Under the pieces are notes generated by a model. The model saw only the letters and a list, made by a program, of their open reading frames with translations, ran no database searches and had not been told where the DNA came from. The position numbers were made by a program, and so were the translations under genes. A stretch of 13,278 nucleotides of DNA from CAZXCQ01 sp964639275 (GTDB lineage Bacteria; Desulfobacterota; DSM-4660; Desulfatiglandales; Desulfatiglandaceae): contig CAZXCQ010000184.1 in the NCBI GenBank assembly GCA_964639275.1, positions 1 to 13,278 of the forward strand, written 5' to 3'. Shown here in pieces: positions 1 through 7,097 of this stretch (the stretch's first letter is position 1; every line of letters starts with the position of its first letter).

Positions 1-112
1 TGCACAGTCAAGACACAAGTTCATACGGTATTATCGGTCGAAGAGGTAACCATGAATCGACAATTGACTTGCCAATAACTTATGTGATCATTCAACGAAC
101 TGCGGCGGAACA

Positions 113-1126
113 ATGGTCTTTAGCCGGATACACAAAAGGGTAGTCTTCTTTGCCCTGGGGCTTTTCCTTGTTGTTGGGCTGTCTTTGGCCACTGGATTTG
201 TCTATTACCTGTTTAGTCCCGCGAAAGAGGGGGGGGAGGACCAGCTCTTCCTGGTTCGGGAGGGCTCTAGCCTCAACGCGGTGGCTGAGGAGCTGGAGAG
301 AAAAGGGATTATCGCCCGCAAGGGTCCGATTCTGGTCTGGGCAAGGTTTAAAGGATACGGCAAAAAAATAAAGGTGGGTGAGTATCGTCTCAACTCCGGT
401 ATGCCGCCTCTTAAGGTCCTGGATATCTTAAGGAAAGGTTTTGTCATCACCTATCCTGTTACCATCCCGGAGGGGTTTACCCGGAGGCAGATCGGAGAGC
501 TCCTGGAGGAAAAGGGTCTTGTTGACAAGGAGGAATTTCTTTCCATGACCGGAGATCCGGATGTTGCAAAAAGCTATGGCATATCCGGGCCGGGATTGGA
601 GGGTTACCTCTATCCCGATACCTACAGATTCAGCCGGGGGCTCCCCTGTAAATCCATCATCGGGGTGATGGTCAGGCGTTTTATGCAAATATTTTCACTG
701 TTCAGAGAAAGGGCCAAGGAGAGGGGTATGAGTATGGAGGATGTGGTTACCCTGGCATCTATCGTTGAAAAAGAGACCGGTCTTGCCAGCGAGAGACCCC
801 TTATCGCCAGCGTCTTCTTGAACCGACTAAAAAAGGGGATGCGCCTTGACAGTGACCCCACCGTGATCTACGGGATAGAGGATTTTCAGGGGAACCTGAA
901 AAAGAGCGACCTGAGTGAACCGACTCCGTATAACACCTATGTCATTCGGGGGCTTCCCCCGGGGCCCATTGCCAACCCGGGAGGGGATGCGATCAAGGCA
1001 GTCCTTTACCCGGCCAAGACCAGTTACCTCTACTTTGTATCGCGGAATGACGGGAGCCACCATTTCTCCAAGACCCTCCCGGAACATAACCGGGCCGTCA
1101 AGACCTACCAGAAAAACAGGGGGTAA
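113..1126 (+). CDS. mltG: Endolytic peptidoglycan transglycosylase MltG (YceG-like)
   Basis: MltG is an inner-membrane lytic transglycosylase that cuts nascent glycan strands and is thought to end their elongation. The 337-residue protein has the family's usual length and layout. One N-terminal membrane anchor spans about residues 10-34, with basic residues before it, followed by a periplasmic YceG domain. The catalytic segment ASIVEKETG is present, and the expected catalytic Glu falls at residue 219 (E218 in E. coli). The downstream motifs RLDSDPTVIYG and GLPPGPIANPG and the C-terminal YFVSRNDGSHHFS block are typical. In-frame stops lie just upstream, so ATG 113 is the first plausible start, but its ribosome site (GCGGCGGA) is weak. 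A 165-bp gap follows and the downstream genes are metabolic, so I read this as a separate housekeeping unit. Identification is firm. Confidence 0.95.
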   Translation: MVFSRIHKRVVFFALGLFLVVGLSLATGFVYYLFSPAKEGGEDQLFLVREGSSLNAVAEELERKGIIARKGPILVWARFKGYGKKIKVGEYRLNSGMPPLKVLDILRKGFVITYPVTIPEGFTRRQIGELLEEKGLVDKEEFLSMTGDPDVAKSYGISGPGLEGYLYPDTYRFSRGLPCKSIIGVMVRRFMQIFSLFRERAKERGMSMEDVVTLASIVEKETGLASERPLIASVFLNRLKKGMRLDSDPTVIYGIEDFQGNLKKSDLSEPTPYNTYVIRGLPPGPIANPGGDAIKAVLYPAKTSYLYFVSRNDGSHHFSKTLPEHNRAVKTYQKNRG

Positions 1127-1142
1127 TGGTCAAAAGAAGCCC

Positions 1143-1171
1143 TTGACAGGGGCAGGTGTATACAGTACACA
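1143..1171 (+). promoter_or_regulatory. Candidate sigma70-type promoter for the catabolic cluster
   Basis: A perfect -35 hexamer, TTGACA, lies at 1143-1148. Seventeen bases later comes a poor -10 match, TACACA, at 1166-1171. The palindrome at 1157-1164 sits in the spacer, where a bound repressor or activator would act. It lies between mltG and the first catabolic gene, about 120 bp before the chosen start at 1292. The -10 is weak, so this is only a candidate. Confidence 0.35.
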
Positions 1172-1189
1172 AATGCCCGGCACAATTGT
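1156..1189. promoter_or_regulatory. Candidate operator region: two 8-bp palindromes
   Basis: TGTATACA (1157-1164) and ACAATTGT (1182-1189) are both perfect 8-bp palindromes with centres 25 bp apart. The first is also inside a wider inverted repeat, GTGTA-5 nt-TACAC (1156-1170). The second lies in the loop side of a 5-bp stem, CGGCA (1178-1182) with TGCCG (1192-1196). FadR/FCD-type GntR regulators commonly bind short palindromes of the TGT...ACA kind, and one is encoded at 5956-6669. The link between that protein and these sites is inference. Confidence 0.35.
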
Positions 1190-1291
1190 TTTGCCGCACC
1201 CTTCTATCCCTCCACCTGATCCTTATCCCCTATGCGGGTTCCCGCCTATTCCACAGGAAGAAGGGGGCCGGCGGAAAAAGGGAGGAGCACC

Positions 1292-2482
1292 ATGGATCTC
1301 TTTAAAGACCTCACCATCTTGTCTCTCGAACAGGCCACCGTTCTTCCCTATTTGACGTACAGATTGACCCACGATGGGGTCCAGGTCATCCGGTTGGAGC
1401 ATCCTGTCTATGGCGACCCAAACCGCCTGGTGGGCGATAATGTCCTCGGAGAGGAGCGGATGAACGCCTATTTCCTGTGTATCAATGCAGGCAAAAAGGC
1501 GCTGACCCTGGATCTTTCACAGCCAGAAGGCCAAGAGATATTGCGCTCCCTTATTCGCGACCTCAAGGTCGATATCTTTGCTACCAATCAGCTGCCAAGG
1601 AACTATCAGAAACTGGGGATAGACTATGAAAGCCTGAGGGCGCTGAGGCCCGATATCATATGGCTGGGGGTCACCGGTTTCGGACCGGAAAGCAATGAAG
1701 GTGCCTATGATCCTATCTTGCAGGCCAGGTCCGGGCTGATGGAACTGACGGGCGAGCGGGATGGAGATCCCCAGGTATTGGGAATTCCCCTCCCTGATAT
1801 GGGTTCCAGCGAGCATGCCTACGGGCTCTTGATGAAGGCCCTTTACAGACGGGAGGTCAAGGGGGAGGGCTCTTGTATCCATCTGGCCATGTTTGAGTCT
1901 TCGGTATCATGGCTCACGGTTCCTATCACGCTCTCTGTCAGTTTTGGAAAGGGGATCACCCGCAGGGGAAATACCCACGAGTTTTTCTCCCCGGTCTCGG
2001 TATTCAAGACCCGCAACGGTTTTGTCTATTTGGCCGTGGGCAATGACCGGCAGTGGAAGTCAATGGTTTCACAGGAGATATTTAGAACCCTTGAAAGGCC
2101 GGAATATCAGATAAATAAGGGCCGGATAAGAGACGTGGAAACCCTAAACCACCGGATAAACGAGATTACCCAACAGCACAGCTCTGAGGAACTCGTAGAG
2201 TTGTTTAGATCCATCACGGTACCCTGCAGCAAGATCATGACCATTCCCGAGGTGGTAGCCGACCCCCTTGTCAAGAAAAGACTTCTCTCTTCCACCGACC
2301 CGTTAACCGGGACACGAATTACCCTGGCCCCCCCGCCCAATGTGACACCATTTCTGGAAGAATCGGGCCGAGAGCTCTCCTTCCCTCCCCGTTTTGGGGA
2401 ACACAACTGGGAGGTCTATGGGAGGCGGCTCGGGTATTCTGACGAAGAGCTTGGCACCTTAAAAGAGAAAGGTATTATATAA
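1292..2482 (+). CDS. Class III CoA-transferase (CaiB/BaiF, formyl-CoA transferase family)
   Basis: Class III CoA-transferases move CoA between carboxylic acids through an aspartyl-CoA intermediate, and many anaerobic pathways use them to activate a dicarboxylate with succinyl-CoA. The protein is 396 residues from ATG 1292, which follows a strong GGGAGGAG site. A longer reading from 1232 adds 20 unconvincing residues. With this start, the Asp of the LPDMGSS segment is residue 169, the same number as the catalytic Asp169 of formyl-CoA transferase. Other family signatures are VIRLEHP near residue 35, YDPILQARSGLMELTG, and RRGNTHEFFSPVSVF followed by VYLAVGNDRQW. The N-terminal segment lacks the usual Gly-Pro after the first strand (it reads ATVLPYLTYRL), a small oddity. 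It is the first gene after the candidate promoter and is separated from etfB by a heptamer repeat array. The substrate cannot be read from sequence. Confidence 0.88.
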   Translation: MDLFKDLTILSLEQATVLPYLTYRLTHDGVQVIRLEHPVYGDPNRLVGDNVLGEERMNAYFLCINAGKKALTLDLSQPEGQEILRSLIRDLKVDIFATNQLPRNYQKLGIDYESLRALRPDIIWLGVTGFGPESNEGAYDPILQARSGLMELTGERDGDPQVLGIPLPDMGSSEHAYGLLMKALYRREVKGEGSCIHLAMFESSVSWLTVPITLSVSFGKGITRRGNTHEFFSPVSVFKTRNGFVYLAVGNDRQWKSMVSQEIFRTLERPEYQINKGRIRDVETLNHRINEITQQHSSEELVELFRSITVPCSKIMTIPEVVADPLVKKRLLSSTDPLTGTRITLAPPPNVTPFLEESGRELSFPPRFGEHNWEVYGRRLGYSDEELGTLKEKGII

Positions 2483-2658
2483 GAGTGCGGATTTTGGATT
2501 GCGGATTTTGGAATGCGGAATGCGGAGTGCGGAGGGCAGCAGACCTGGGACTTCCGACCTTGGACTTCGCAGTGCGGTAGAGGTCAGAAGACAGGGGTCA
2601 GTGGTCGGAGGACAGTAGACGTTGGACTCCGGACCTCGGACTTCGGACTTTGAACTTT
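2483..2658. repeat. Degenerate heptanucleotide tandem array, upstream of etfB
   Basis: The gap between the CoA-transferase stop and the etfB ribosome site is almost entirely a 7-bp-period repeat in three phase blocks. Block A (2489-2537) has units of the form GGA+4, such as GGATTGC and GGAATGC. Block B (2548-2568) is three units near GGACTTC. Block C (2582-2658) is 11 contiguous units in one phase, running from GGTCAGA to GAACTTT. A related array lies at 5794-5950. No reading frame, RNA fold or dyad is obvious, because the units are not self-complementary. The array ends next to the GGAGGGA ribosome site of etfB. Function is unknown. Confidence 0.85.
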
Positions 2659-2667
2659 GGAGGGATC

Positions 2668-3459
2668 ATGGATATCATTGTTTTGATCAAACAGGTTCCA
2701 GACACCACCGAGGTCGCTCTGGACCCGAAGACAGGAAGCCTGATCAGGGAAGGTGTAAAAAGCATTATCAATCCAGACGATCGCCACGCCCTGGAGGCGG
2801 CTGTGGGTCTAAAGGAGGCCCTTGGGGGGAGGGTCACCGCCCTATCCATGGGTCCACCCCAGGCAATTGACGCCATATCGGAGGCCCTGGGAATGGGCGC
2901 GGAGGAAGGTGTGCTCCTGACCGATAAGGCCTTTGCCGGCGCAGACACCTGGGCGACCTCCTTTACCCTGGGAAAGGCCATAGAGAAGATCAAGAGATAC
3001 GATCTGATCCTTTGCGGCCGACAGGCAATTGATGGGGACACCGCCCAGATCGGCCCCCAGGTGGCAGACTATCTGGGTATCCCACAGGTCAGCTATGTCT
3101 GCGAGCTCAAAGAGGTCCGGGAAGATGCATTGGTGGTCAAGAGGCGGCTTGAGGACGGCTATGAGCGGATCCACTGCACCCTGCCGGCACTGTTGACGGT
3201 GATCGGGGAGTTAAATCGCCCCCGATATCCCCTGGTGGGAAGGGTGATTGATGCCTGCCAAGACAAGGCCCCGATCCAGGTGTGGAACGCGGCTGACATC
3301 GGTGTAAAGACCAGCGAGGTGGGGCTGGAAGGCTCCTTGACCCATGTTATCAAGACATTTGCCCCCAAGTTCAAGAGGGAGACGGAGATCCTGAAGGGGG
3401 GCACAAGAGAGGTGGTCGCAGATTTGATCGGGAGGCTAAGGGAAAAGAGGCTCATTTAG
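2668..3459 (+). CDS. etfB: Electron transfer flavoprotein beta subunit
   Basis: EtfB pairs with EtfA to carry electrons between acyl-CoA dehydrogenases and other carriers in the cytoplasm. The protein is 263 residues from ATG 2668, preceded by TTGGAGGGA. An in-frame TTG at 2650 adds six residues but falls inside the repeat array. Recognisable blocks are the N-terminal IVLIKQVPDTTEV, then SIINPDDRHALEAAV, and GRQAIDGDTAQIGPQ in the nucleotide-binding region. That last block reads IDGDTAQ-GP, as in anaerobic and FixA-like proteins, rather than the mitochondrial IDDD-NQTG form. The gene is 8 bp from etfA and clearly cotranscribed with it. Family identity is firm. A flavin-bifurcating role is inferred from context. 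Confidence 0.95.
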   Translation: MDIIVLIKQVPDTTEVALDPKTGSLIREGVKSIINPDDRHALEAAVGLKEALGGRVTALSMGPPQAIDAISEALGMGAEEGVLLTDKAFAGADTWATSFTLGKAIEKIKRYDLILCGRQAIDGDTAQIGPQVADYLGIPQVSYVCELKEVREDALVVKRRLEDGYERIHCTLPALLTVIGELNRPRYPLVGRVIDACQDKAPIQVWNAADIGVKTSEVGLEGSLTHVIKTFAPKFKRETEILKGGTREVVADLIGRLREKRLI

Positions 3460-3467
3460 GAGAGGAG

Positions 3468-4664
3468 ATGCAAATGACGGTCTGGATCGAAATCGATCTC
3501 TGCAATGGTTGTAGACTCTGCATAAGGGCATGCCCTTACGGGGCCGTTGAGATTGAGGATGGGAAGGCCCACATCCTTGAGCGCTGTACATCGTGCGGTG
3601 CCTGTATCGCGGCCTGTAAACAAGCGGCCATCCAAACAGATGCAAAGCCAAGGTCTATCCCCGACTTCATCGACAGAAAGGGCGTGTGGGTATTTGCGGA
3701 ACAGAGGGGAGGCAAGCTGAACCGGGTCACGCTGGAATTGCTGGGAAAGGCCCAGGAACTGGCCCATACGCTCAGGCATGATGTATCGGCCCTGCTCCTG
3801 GGAGACAGGGTCTCAGACCTGGGTGAGACCCTAATAGGCTATGGGGCCCAAAAGGTGTATCTGGCCGAGCACCCTCTCCTGAAGGATTACCGGACAATCC
3901 CCTATACCGATGTCATTGAAGGGCTGGTGAACCAATTCAAACCGGATATCTTCCTCATGGGTGCAACCCATATCGGTCGCGACCTGGCCCCCCGGGTGTC
4001 TCGCCGCGTAGGTGTTGGGCTCACCGCCGACTGCACCGAGCTGACCATTGACCCCGAAGAGGGTATCCTGCTTCAGACGAGGCCGGCCTTTGGGGGCAAT
4101 GTCATGGCCATCATCGCCAACCGGTACTCACGTCCCCAGATGGCAACGGTCCGGCCCGGTGTGATGGCGGCCGTAGAACGGCCCGATAACAAAGGAGATA
4201 TCATCAGGCATGAGACTTCGCTATCAGAGGCGGATATGGGCACCAGTCTCCTCGAAGCGGTCAAGGAAGAGAGGAGGGCGGTTGACCTCTCCGAGGCCAG
4301 GGTAATCGTTGCCGGAGGAAGGGGAGTGGGCGATGCCAGCGGGTTCAAGATCCTGGAGGACATGGCCGCTCTTTTGGGGGGCGAGGTTGCGGGCACCCGT
4401 GTGGCTGTTGAAGAGGGCTGGATCCCGGCAGACAAGCAGATCGGACAGACAGGACACGCTGTCCGGCCAGAACTCTATATCGCCTGTGGAATATCGGGTG
4501 CCGTTCAGCACAGGGCGGGGATGATAAACTCCAGGTACGTGATTGCCGTCAACAAAGATCCCCGGGCGCCGATCTTTCAGGTGTCTGATTGGGGCATGGT
4601 GGGAGATCTCCATGAAGTGATCCCGGAGATAATCGAGCAACTCAAGACGGGGAGGGATAAATGA
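3468..4664 (+). CDS. etfA: Electron transfer flavoprotein alpha subunit with N-terminal 2x[4Fe-4S] ferredoxin domain
   Basis: This 398-residue protein is longer than a plain EtfA (about 310-330) because of a ferredoxin domain at the N-terminus. Two cluster motifs are complete: Cys12, 15, 18, 22 and Cys40, 43, 46, 50. The ETF alpha domains follow from about residue 65. The C-terminal FAD domain shows VAGGRGVGD, QIGQTGHAV, RPELYIACGISGAVQH and VNKDPRAPIFQVSDWG, which are canonical. Ferredoxin-fused EtfA proteins such as CarE of caffeyl-CoA reductase and lactate-dehydrogenase-linked EtfA belong to electron-bifurcating complexes, so ferredoxin coupling is plausible here. Two ATGs (3468 and 3474) both fit the AGGAGAGGAG site, so the start is uncertain by two residues. 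Its stop overlaps the next gene's start (ATGA at 4661), indicating translational coupling. Confidence 0.95.
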   Translation: MQMTVWIEIDLCNGCRLCIRACPYGAVEIEDGKAHILERCTSCGACIAACKQAAIQTDAKPRSIPDFIDRKGVWVFAEQRGGKLNRVTLELLGKAQELAHTLRHDVSALLLGDRVSDLGETLIGYGAQKVYLAEHPLLKDYRTIPYTDVIEGLVNQFKPDIFLMGATHIGRDLAPRVSRRVGVGLTADCTELTIDPEEGILLQTRPAFGGNVMAIIANRYSRPQMATVRPGVMAAVERPDNKGDIIRHETSLSEADMGTSLLEAVKEERRAVDLSEARVIVAGGRGVGDASGFKILEDMAALLGGEVAGTRVAVEEGWIPADKQIGQTGHAVRPELYIACGISGAVQHRAGMINSRYVIAVNKDPRAPIFQVSDWGMVGDLHEVIPEIIEQLKTGRDK

Positions 4665-5794
4665 TCCGGTCCAATTCTGAGGAATTGATCAGAAAGGTCA
4701 TGGCCACCTTTGTAGACAATGAGCTGATTCCGAAGGCAAAGGAGATCGATGAAAAGGGGGAGTTCCCCCGGGAGATGTTTCAGGAGATAGGCAAGATGGG
4801 GGTCTTTGGAATCAGATACCCAAAAGATCGCGGCGGTTCGGGCGGCAATACCACCCTTTATTGCATCATCTGTGAGGAGTTGGCAAGGGGGCTTATGAGC
4901 GTGGCCGCTGTCACGGCCATGCAGTGCCTTATGGGAACCAATTTCCTGTTTCATTTCGGAACTGATGAATTGAGGGAGAGATACTTTCTCCCGGCCATGA
5001 AAGGGGAGAAGATCGCCTGTTTTTGCCTCACCGAACCGGAGGCCGGCTCTGATCTGGGGAATGTCAGCACCTCGGCCGTCAGGACAGAGGGGGGCTATGT
5101 ATTGAACGGGATGAAGACCTGGGTCACAAACGGCCCGGTCGCAGATTTCTATACGATTCTCTGCCAGACCGATCCGGCAAAGAAATTCAAGGGCCTCAAC
5201 TTCTTCTTTGTCCCCAGAGATACCCCGGGGCTCTCGCTCAGCAGGCCCTTTGACCTCTTGGGGACTAGGACAACACCTATTTCAGAACTTGCCCTTACCG
5301 ATGTCCATATCCCTCACGAACATATGCTGGGTCAGGAAGGCCGGGGGATGAGCAATCTCCTTTCCATTCTGGCAGAGATCAGGGCCATGACAGCGGCCCT
5401 TGCCACGGGACTCCAGCAGGCTGCCCTGGATGACTCTATCCGCTATGCCCATGAGCGGACACAGTTTGGTCATGCCATAAGCGACTATCAGCTGATTCAG
5501 GCCAAGGTGGCCAATATGGCCACAGACCTGGAGGCTTCAAGACTCCTGACCTACAAGGCGACACGACTGATCGACAAGAGGATCTCCTGTCTGAAAGAGG
5601 CCTCGATGGCCAAGTATTTTGCCACAGAGGCTGCCTGCAGGGCCGGGGATGAGATCACCCGGATCTTCGGGGCGTATGCCTATTCCATGGAATACTCGGC
5701 ACAGAGATACTATCGGGATAACCGCTTTTTGCTCTATGGCGGGGGAACCCACGAGATCCTTCAACCCAATATTGCCAGGTGGGTGGGGCTGTAG
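4661..5794 (+). CDS. Acyl-CoA dehydrogenase family flavoprotein with atypical active site
   Basis: Acyl-CoA dehydrogenases oxidise acyl-CoA to 2-enoyl-CoA with FAD and pass electrons to ETF. At 377 residues this has the normal length and all three domains. Flavin and substrate motifs are clear: FCLTEPEAGSD (about 123-133), TWVTNGPVADFY, HERTQFG and the C-terminal YYRDN. The oddity is the catalytic motif: the usual Y-E-G-T or G-E-G-T reads Y-G-G-G-T here, so the normal catalytic Glu is Gly361. Long-chain and isovaleryl enzymes also lack Glu there and use one in an earlier helix, just before an Arg. Here the nearest acid is Glu239, one residue off that position (E-I-R). The start overlaps the etfA stop, so EtfAB is the obvious partner. 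The substrate is unknown, and a reductive role cannot be excluded. Confidence 0.92.
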   Translation: MIRSNSEELIRKVMATFVDNELIPKAKEIDEKGEFPREMFQEIGKMGVFGIRYPKDRGGSGGNTTLYCIICEELARGLMSVAAVTAMQCLMGTNFLFHFGTDELRERYFLPAMKGEKIACFCLTEPEAGSDLGNVSTSAVRTEGGYVLNGMKTWVTNGPVADFYTILCQTDPAKKFKGLNFFFVPRDTPGLSLSRPFDLLGTRTTPISELALTDVHIPHEHMLGQEGRGMSNLLSILAEIRAMTAALATGLQQAALDDSIRYAHERTQFGHAISDYQLIQAKVANMATDLEASRLLTYKATRLIDKRISCLKEASMAKYFATEAACRAGDEITRIFGAYAYSMEYSAQRYYRDNRFLLYGGGTHEILQPNIARWVGL

Positions 5795-5950
5795 GATTGC
5801 GGAGTGTGGAGTGCGGAATGGGGAATGGGGATTGATGATTGACGAATGATGATTTCGGTTTTCGGATTGGGGAGGTCAGAAGACAAAGCTCGGAGGACCT
5901 TGGACTTCAGACTTCGGACCTTGGACTTCGGACTTCGGACTTCGGACTTT
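5794..5950. repeat. Heptanucleotide tandem array filling the gap upstream of the GntR gene
   Basis: The array begins on the last base of the dehydrogenase stop codon and runs in 7-bp steps to within 6 bases of the next start. Block A (5794-5877) is 12 units in one phase, of the form GGA+4 drifting to TGATTGA and CGAATGA. Block C (5874-5950) is 11 units in a shifted phase, starting GGTCAGA and becoming nearly perfect GGACTTC at 5923-5943. Block C has the same unit number and the same first unit as block C at 2582-2658. I see no convincing promoter, terminator or dyad in it. Confidence 0.88.
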
Positions 5951-5955
5951 GGTAA

Positions 5956-6669
5956 ATGCGGAATTCAGCAGAAATAAGATACCCTGATTTCAGGTCATTG
6001 AGGTCACTGCCTGAGAGGAGATCCCTGGGGCAATGGGTCTATGGGACCTTGAGAGAGGCGATCGTCAGGGGTGACCTGAAGCCGGGGAGTCGTCTGATCG
6101 AAAGTCGATTGGCCGACGTCATGGGGATCAGCCGCACGCCGGTCAGGGAGGCAATCCATAAACTGGAGCGTGAGGGTCTCCTCAGCCAGAATCCCACGGG
6201 TGGGTCTTTTGTCTCCGGACTGACGCGATCGGATATCGAGGAGACCTTTGGTATCCGGAGCGTACTGGAGAGTTACGCCGCCAGACTGGCGGCCATTCAC
6301 CACGGGCCGGAAGAGCTTGTGCCACTAAAACGGAAGATAGAAGACTATCAACGCTGTCTGGACCGGGGTGACATGGGTGCCCTTCCACAGATGAACACGG
6401 CGTTTCATGACCTCCTTTACGACCTGAGCCACAGCCCGCGATTGGTCAAGATGATCAGCGGACTCAGGGACCAGATGTGCCGCTTCCGACAGGTCATCCT
6501 GAAGATGGAAGAGATGGCCCGGGAGAGCAACGAGGACCACCGGTTGATGCTGGAGTTTATCGAGAGGCGGGACGGAGAGGGTGCGGAGCGTCTGGTCAGG
6601 GCACACATATTGAGGGGACAGGAGATCGTGCTAAAAGAATTTGATATGCAGGATGACTCAGGGGTATAA
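5956..6669 (+). CDS. GntR-family transcriptional regulator, FadR/FCD subfamily
   Basis: This is a 237-residue DNA-binding regulator. A winged helix-turn-helix covers about residues 24-90, with the typical GDLKPGSRLIESRLADVMG and SRTPVREAIHKLEREGLL segments. An all-helical FCD ligand domain covers about 97-222. Three His expected to hold the metal or acid ligand are visible: His151 (FHDLL), His195 (EDHRLML) and His217 (RAHI). The acidic residue usual four positions before the first His is Asn147. FCD proteins normally respond to organic acids, which fits an acid-degradation cluster. The start is poorly marked: ATG 5956 follows the repeat array with no clear ribosome site, and TTG 5998 is an alternative. 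The gene lies 5 bp before the mutase small subunit, so it is probably cotranscribed with its targets. The palindromes at 1157-1189 are possible operators. Confidence 0.92.
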   Translation: MRNSAEIRYPDFRSLRSLPERRSLGQWVYGTLREAIVRGDLKPGSRLIESRLADVMGISRTPVREAIHKLEREGLLSQNPTGGSFVSGLTRSDIEETFGIRSVLESYAARLAAIHHGPEELVPLKRKIEDYQRCLDRGDMGALPQMNTAFHDLLYDLSHSPRLVKMISGLRDQMCRFRQVILKMEEMARESNEDHRLMLEFIERRDGEGAERLVRAHILRGQEIVLKEFDMQDDSGV

Positions 6670-6674
6670 GTGCT

Positions 6675-7085
6675 ATGGCAGAGAGAAAGATACGGGTGCT
6701 TCTGGCAAAGCCTGGCCTGGACGGCCATGACAGGGGGGCCAAGGTGGTTGCCCACGCCATGCGGGAGGCGGGGATGGAGGTGATCTATACCGGGCTCCAT
6801 CAGAGGGTGGCCAGTATTGTAAATCAGGCCATCCAGGAGGATGTGGATGTCATTGGACTTTCCATCATGTCCGGGGCTCACATCCCCATCTGTAGAAAAC
6901 TGATGGCCCTGATCAAAGAGCAGGATGCGGGGCACAGGTTGGTGGCGGTAGGGGGTGTGATTCCCAATAAGGATATCCCGACGCTCAAGGAAATGGGGGT
7001 GGCCGGCGTATTCCCGGGGGGGACACATTTTGATGAGATAGTGAGGTTTACTCGAGAGAAGACCACGAACAGAGAGACAGGATAG
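6675..7085 (+). CDS. B12-binding small subunit of an acyl-CoA mutase
   Basis: This 136-residue protein is a stand-alone cobalamin-binding domain, as in the two-subunit mutases of archaea and of 2-hydroxyisobutyryl-CoA mutase (HcmB). The base-off/His-on motif D-x-H-x-x-G is Asp16, His18, Gly21, in KPGLDGHDRGAKVV. His18 would be the lower cobalt ligand, and Lys12 and Asp16 the usual partners. The second and third B12 contacts are present as IGLSIMSGAH and VAVGGVIPNKD, so binding looks intact. It starts 5 bp after the regulator stop and ends 12 bp before the large subunit, so the two subunits are almost certainly made together. It is better conserved against known family members than its partner. 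Confidence 0.94.
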   Translation: MAERKIRVLLAKPGLDGHDRGAKVVAHAMREAGMEVIYTGLHQRVASIVNQAIQEDVDVIGLSIMSGAHIPICRKLMALIKEQDAGHRLVAVGGVIPNKDIPTLKEMGVAGVFPGGTHFDEIVRFTREKTTNRETG

Positions 7086-7097
7086 GCAGGTATAACA

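Noticed and set aside
3..141. Open frame at the left edge (frame 3), possibly the tail of an upstream gene overlapping mltG
   Set aside because: It has no recognisable motif, would overlap mltG by about 28 bases, and cannot be told from a chance open frame at a window edge.
2483..2658. CRISPR array as an explanation for the intergenic repeats
   Set aside because: Units are 7 bp, contiguous and degenerate, with no 20-50 bp repeats and unique spacers, and no cas genes nearby.
2598..3041. Minus-strand open frame covering the repeat array and the 5' part of etfB
   Set aside because: Mostly antisense to etfB with low-complexity sequence; no start signal or family resemblance.
5839..5867. TTGACG inside the second array as a promoter for the regulator gene
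   Set aside because: The matching -10 position reads TCGGAT, and the bases are explained by the repeat units.
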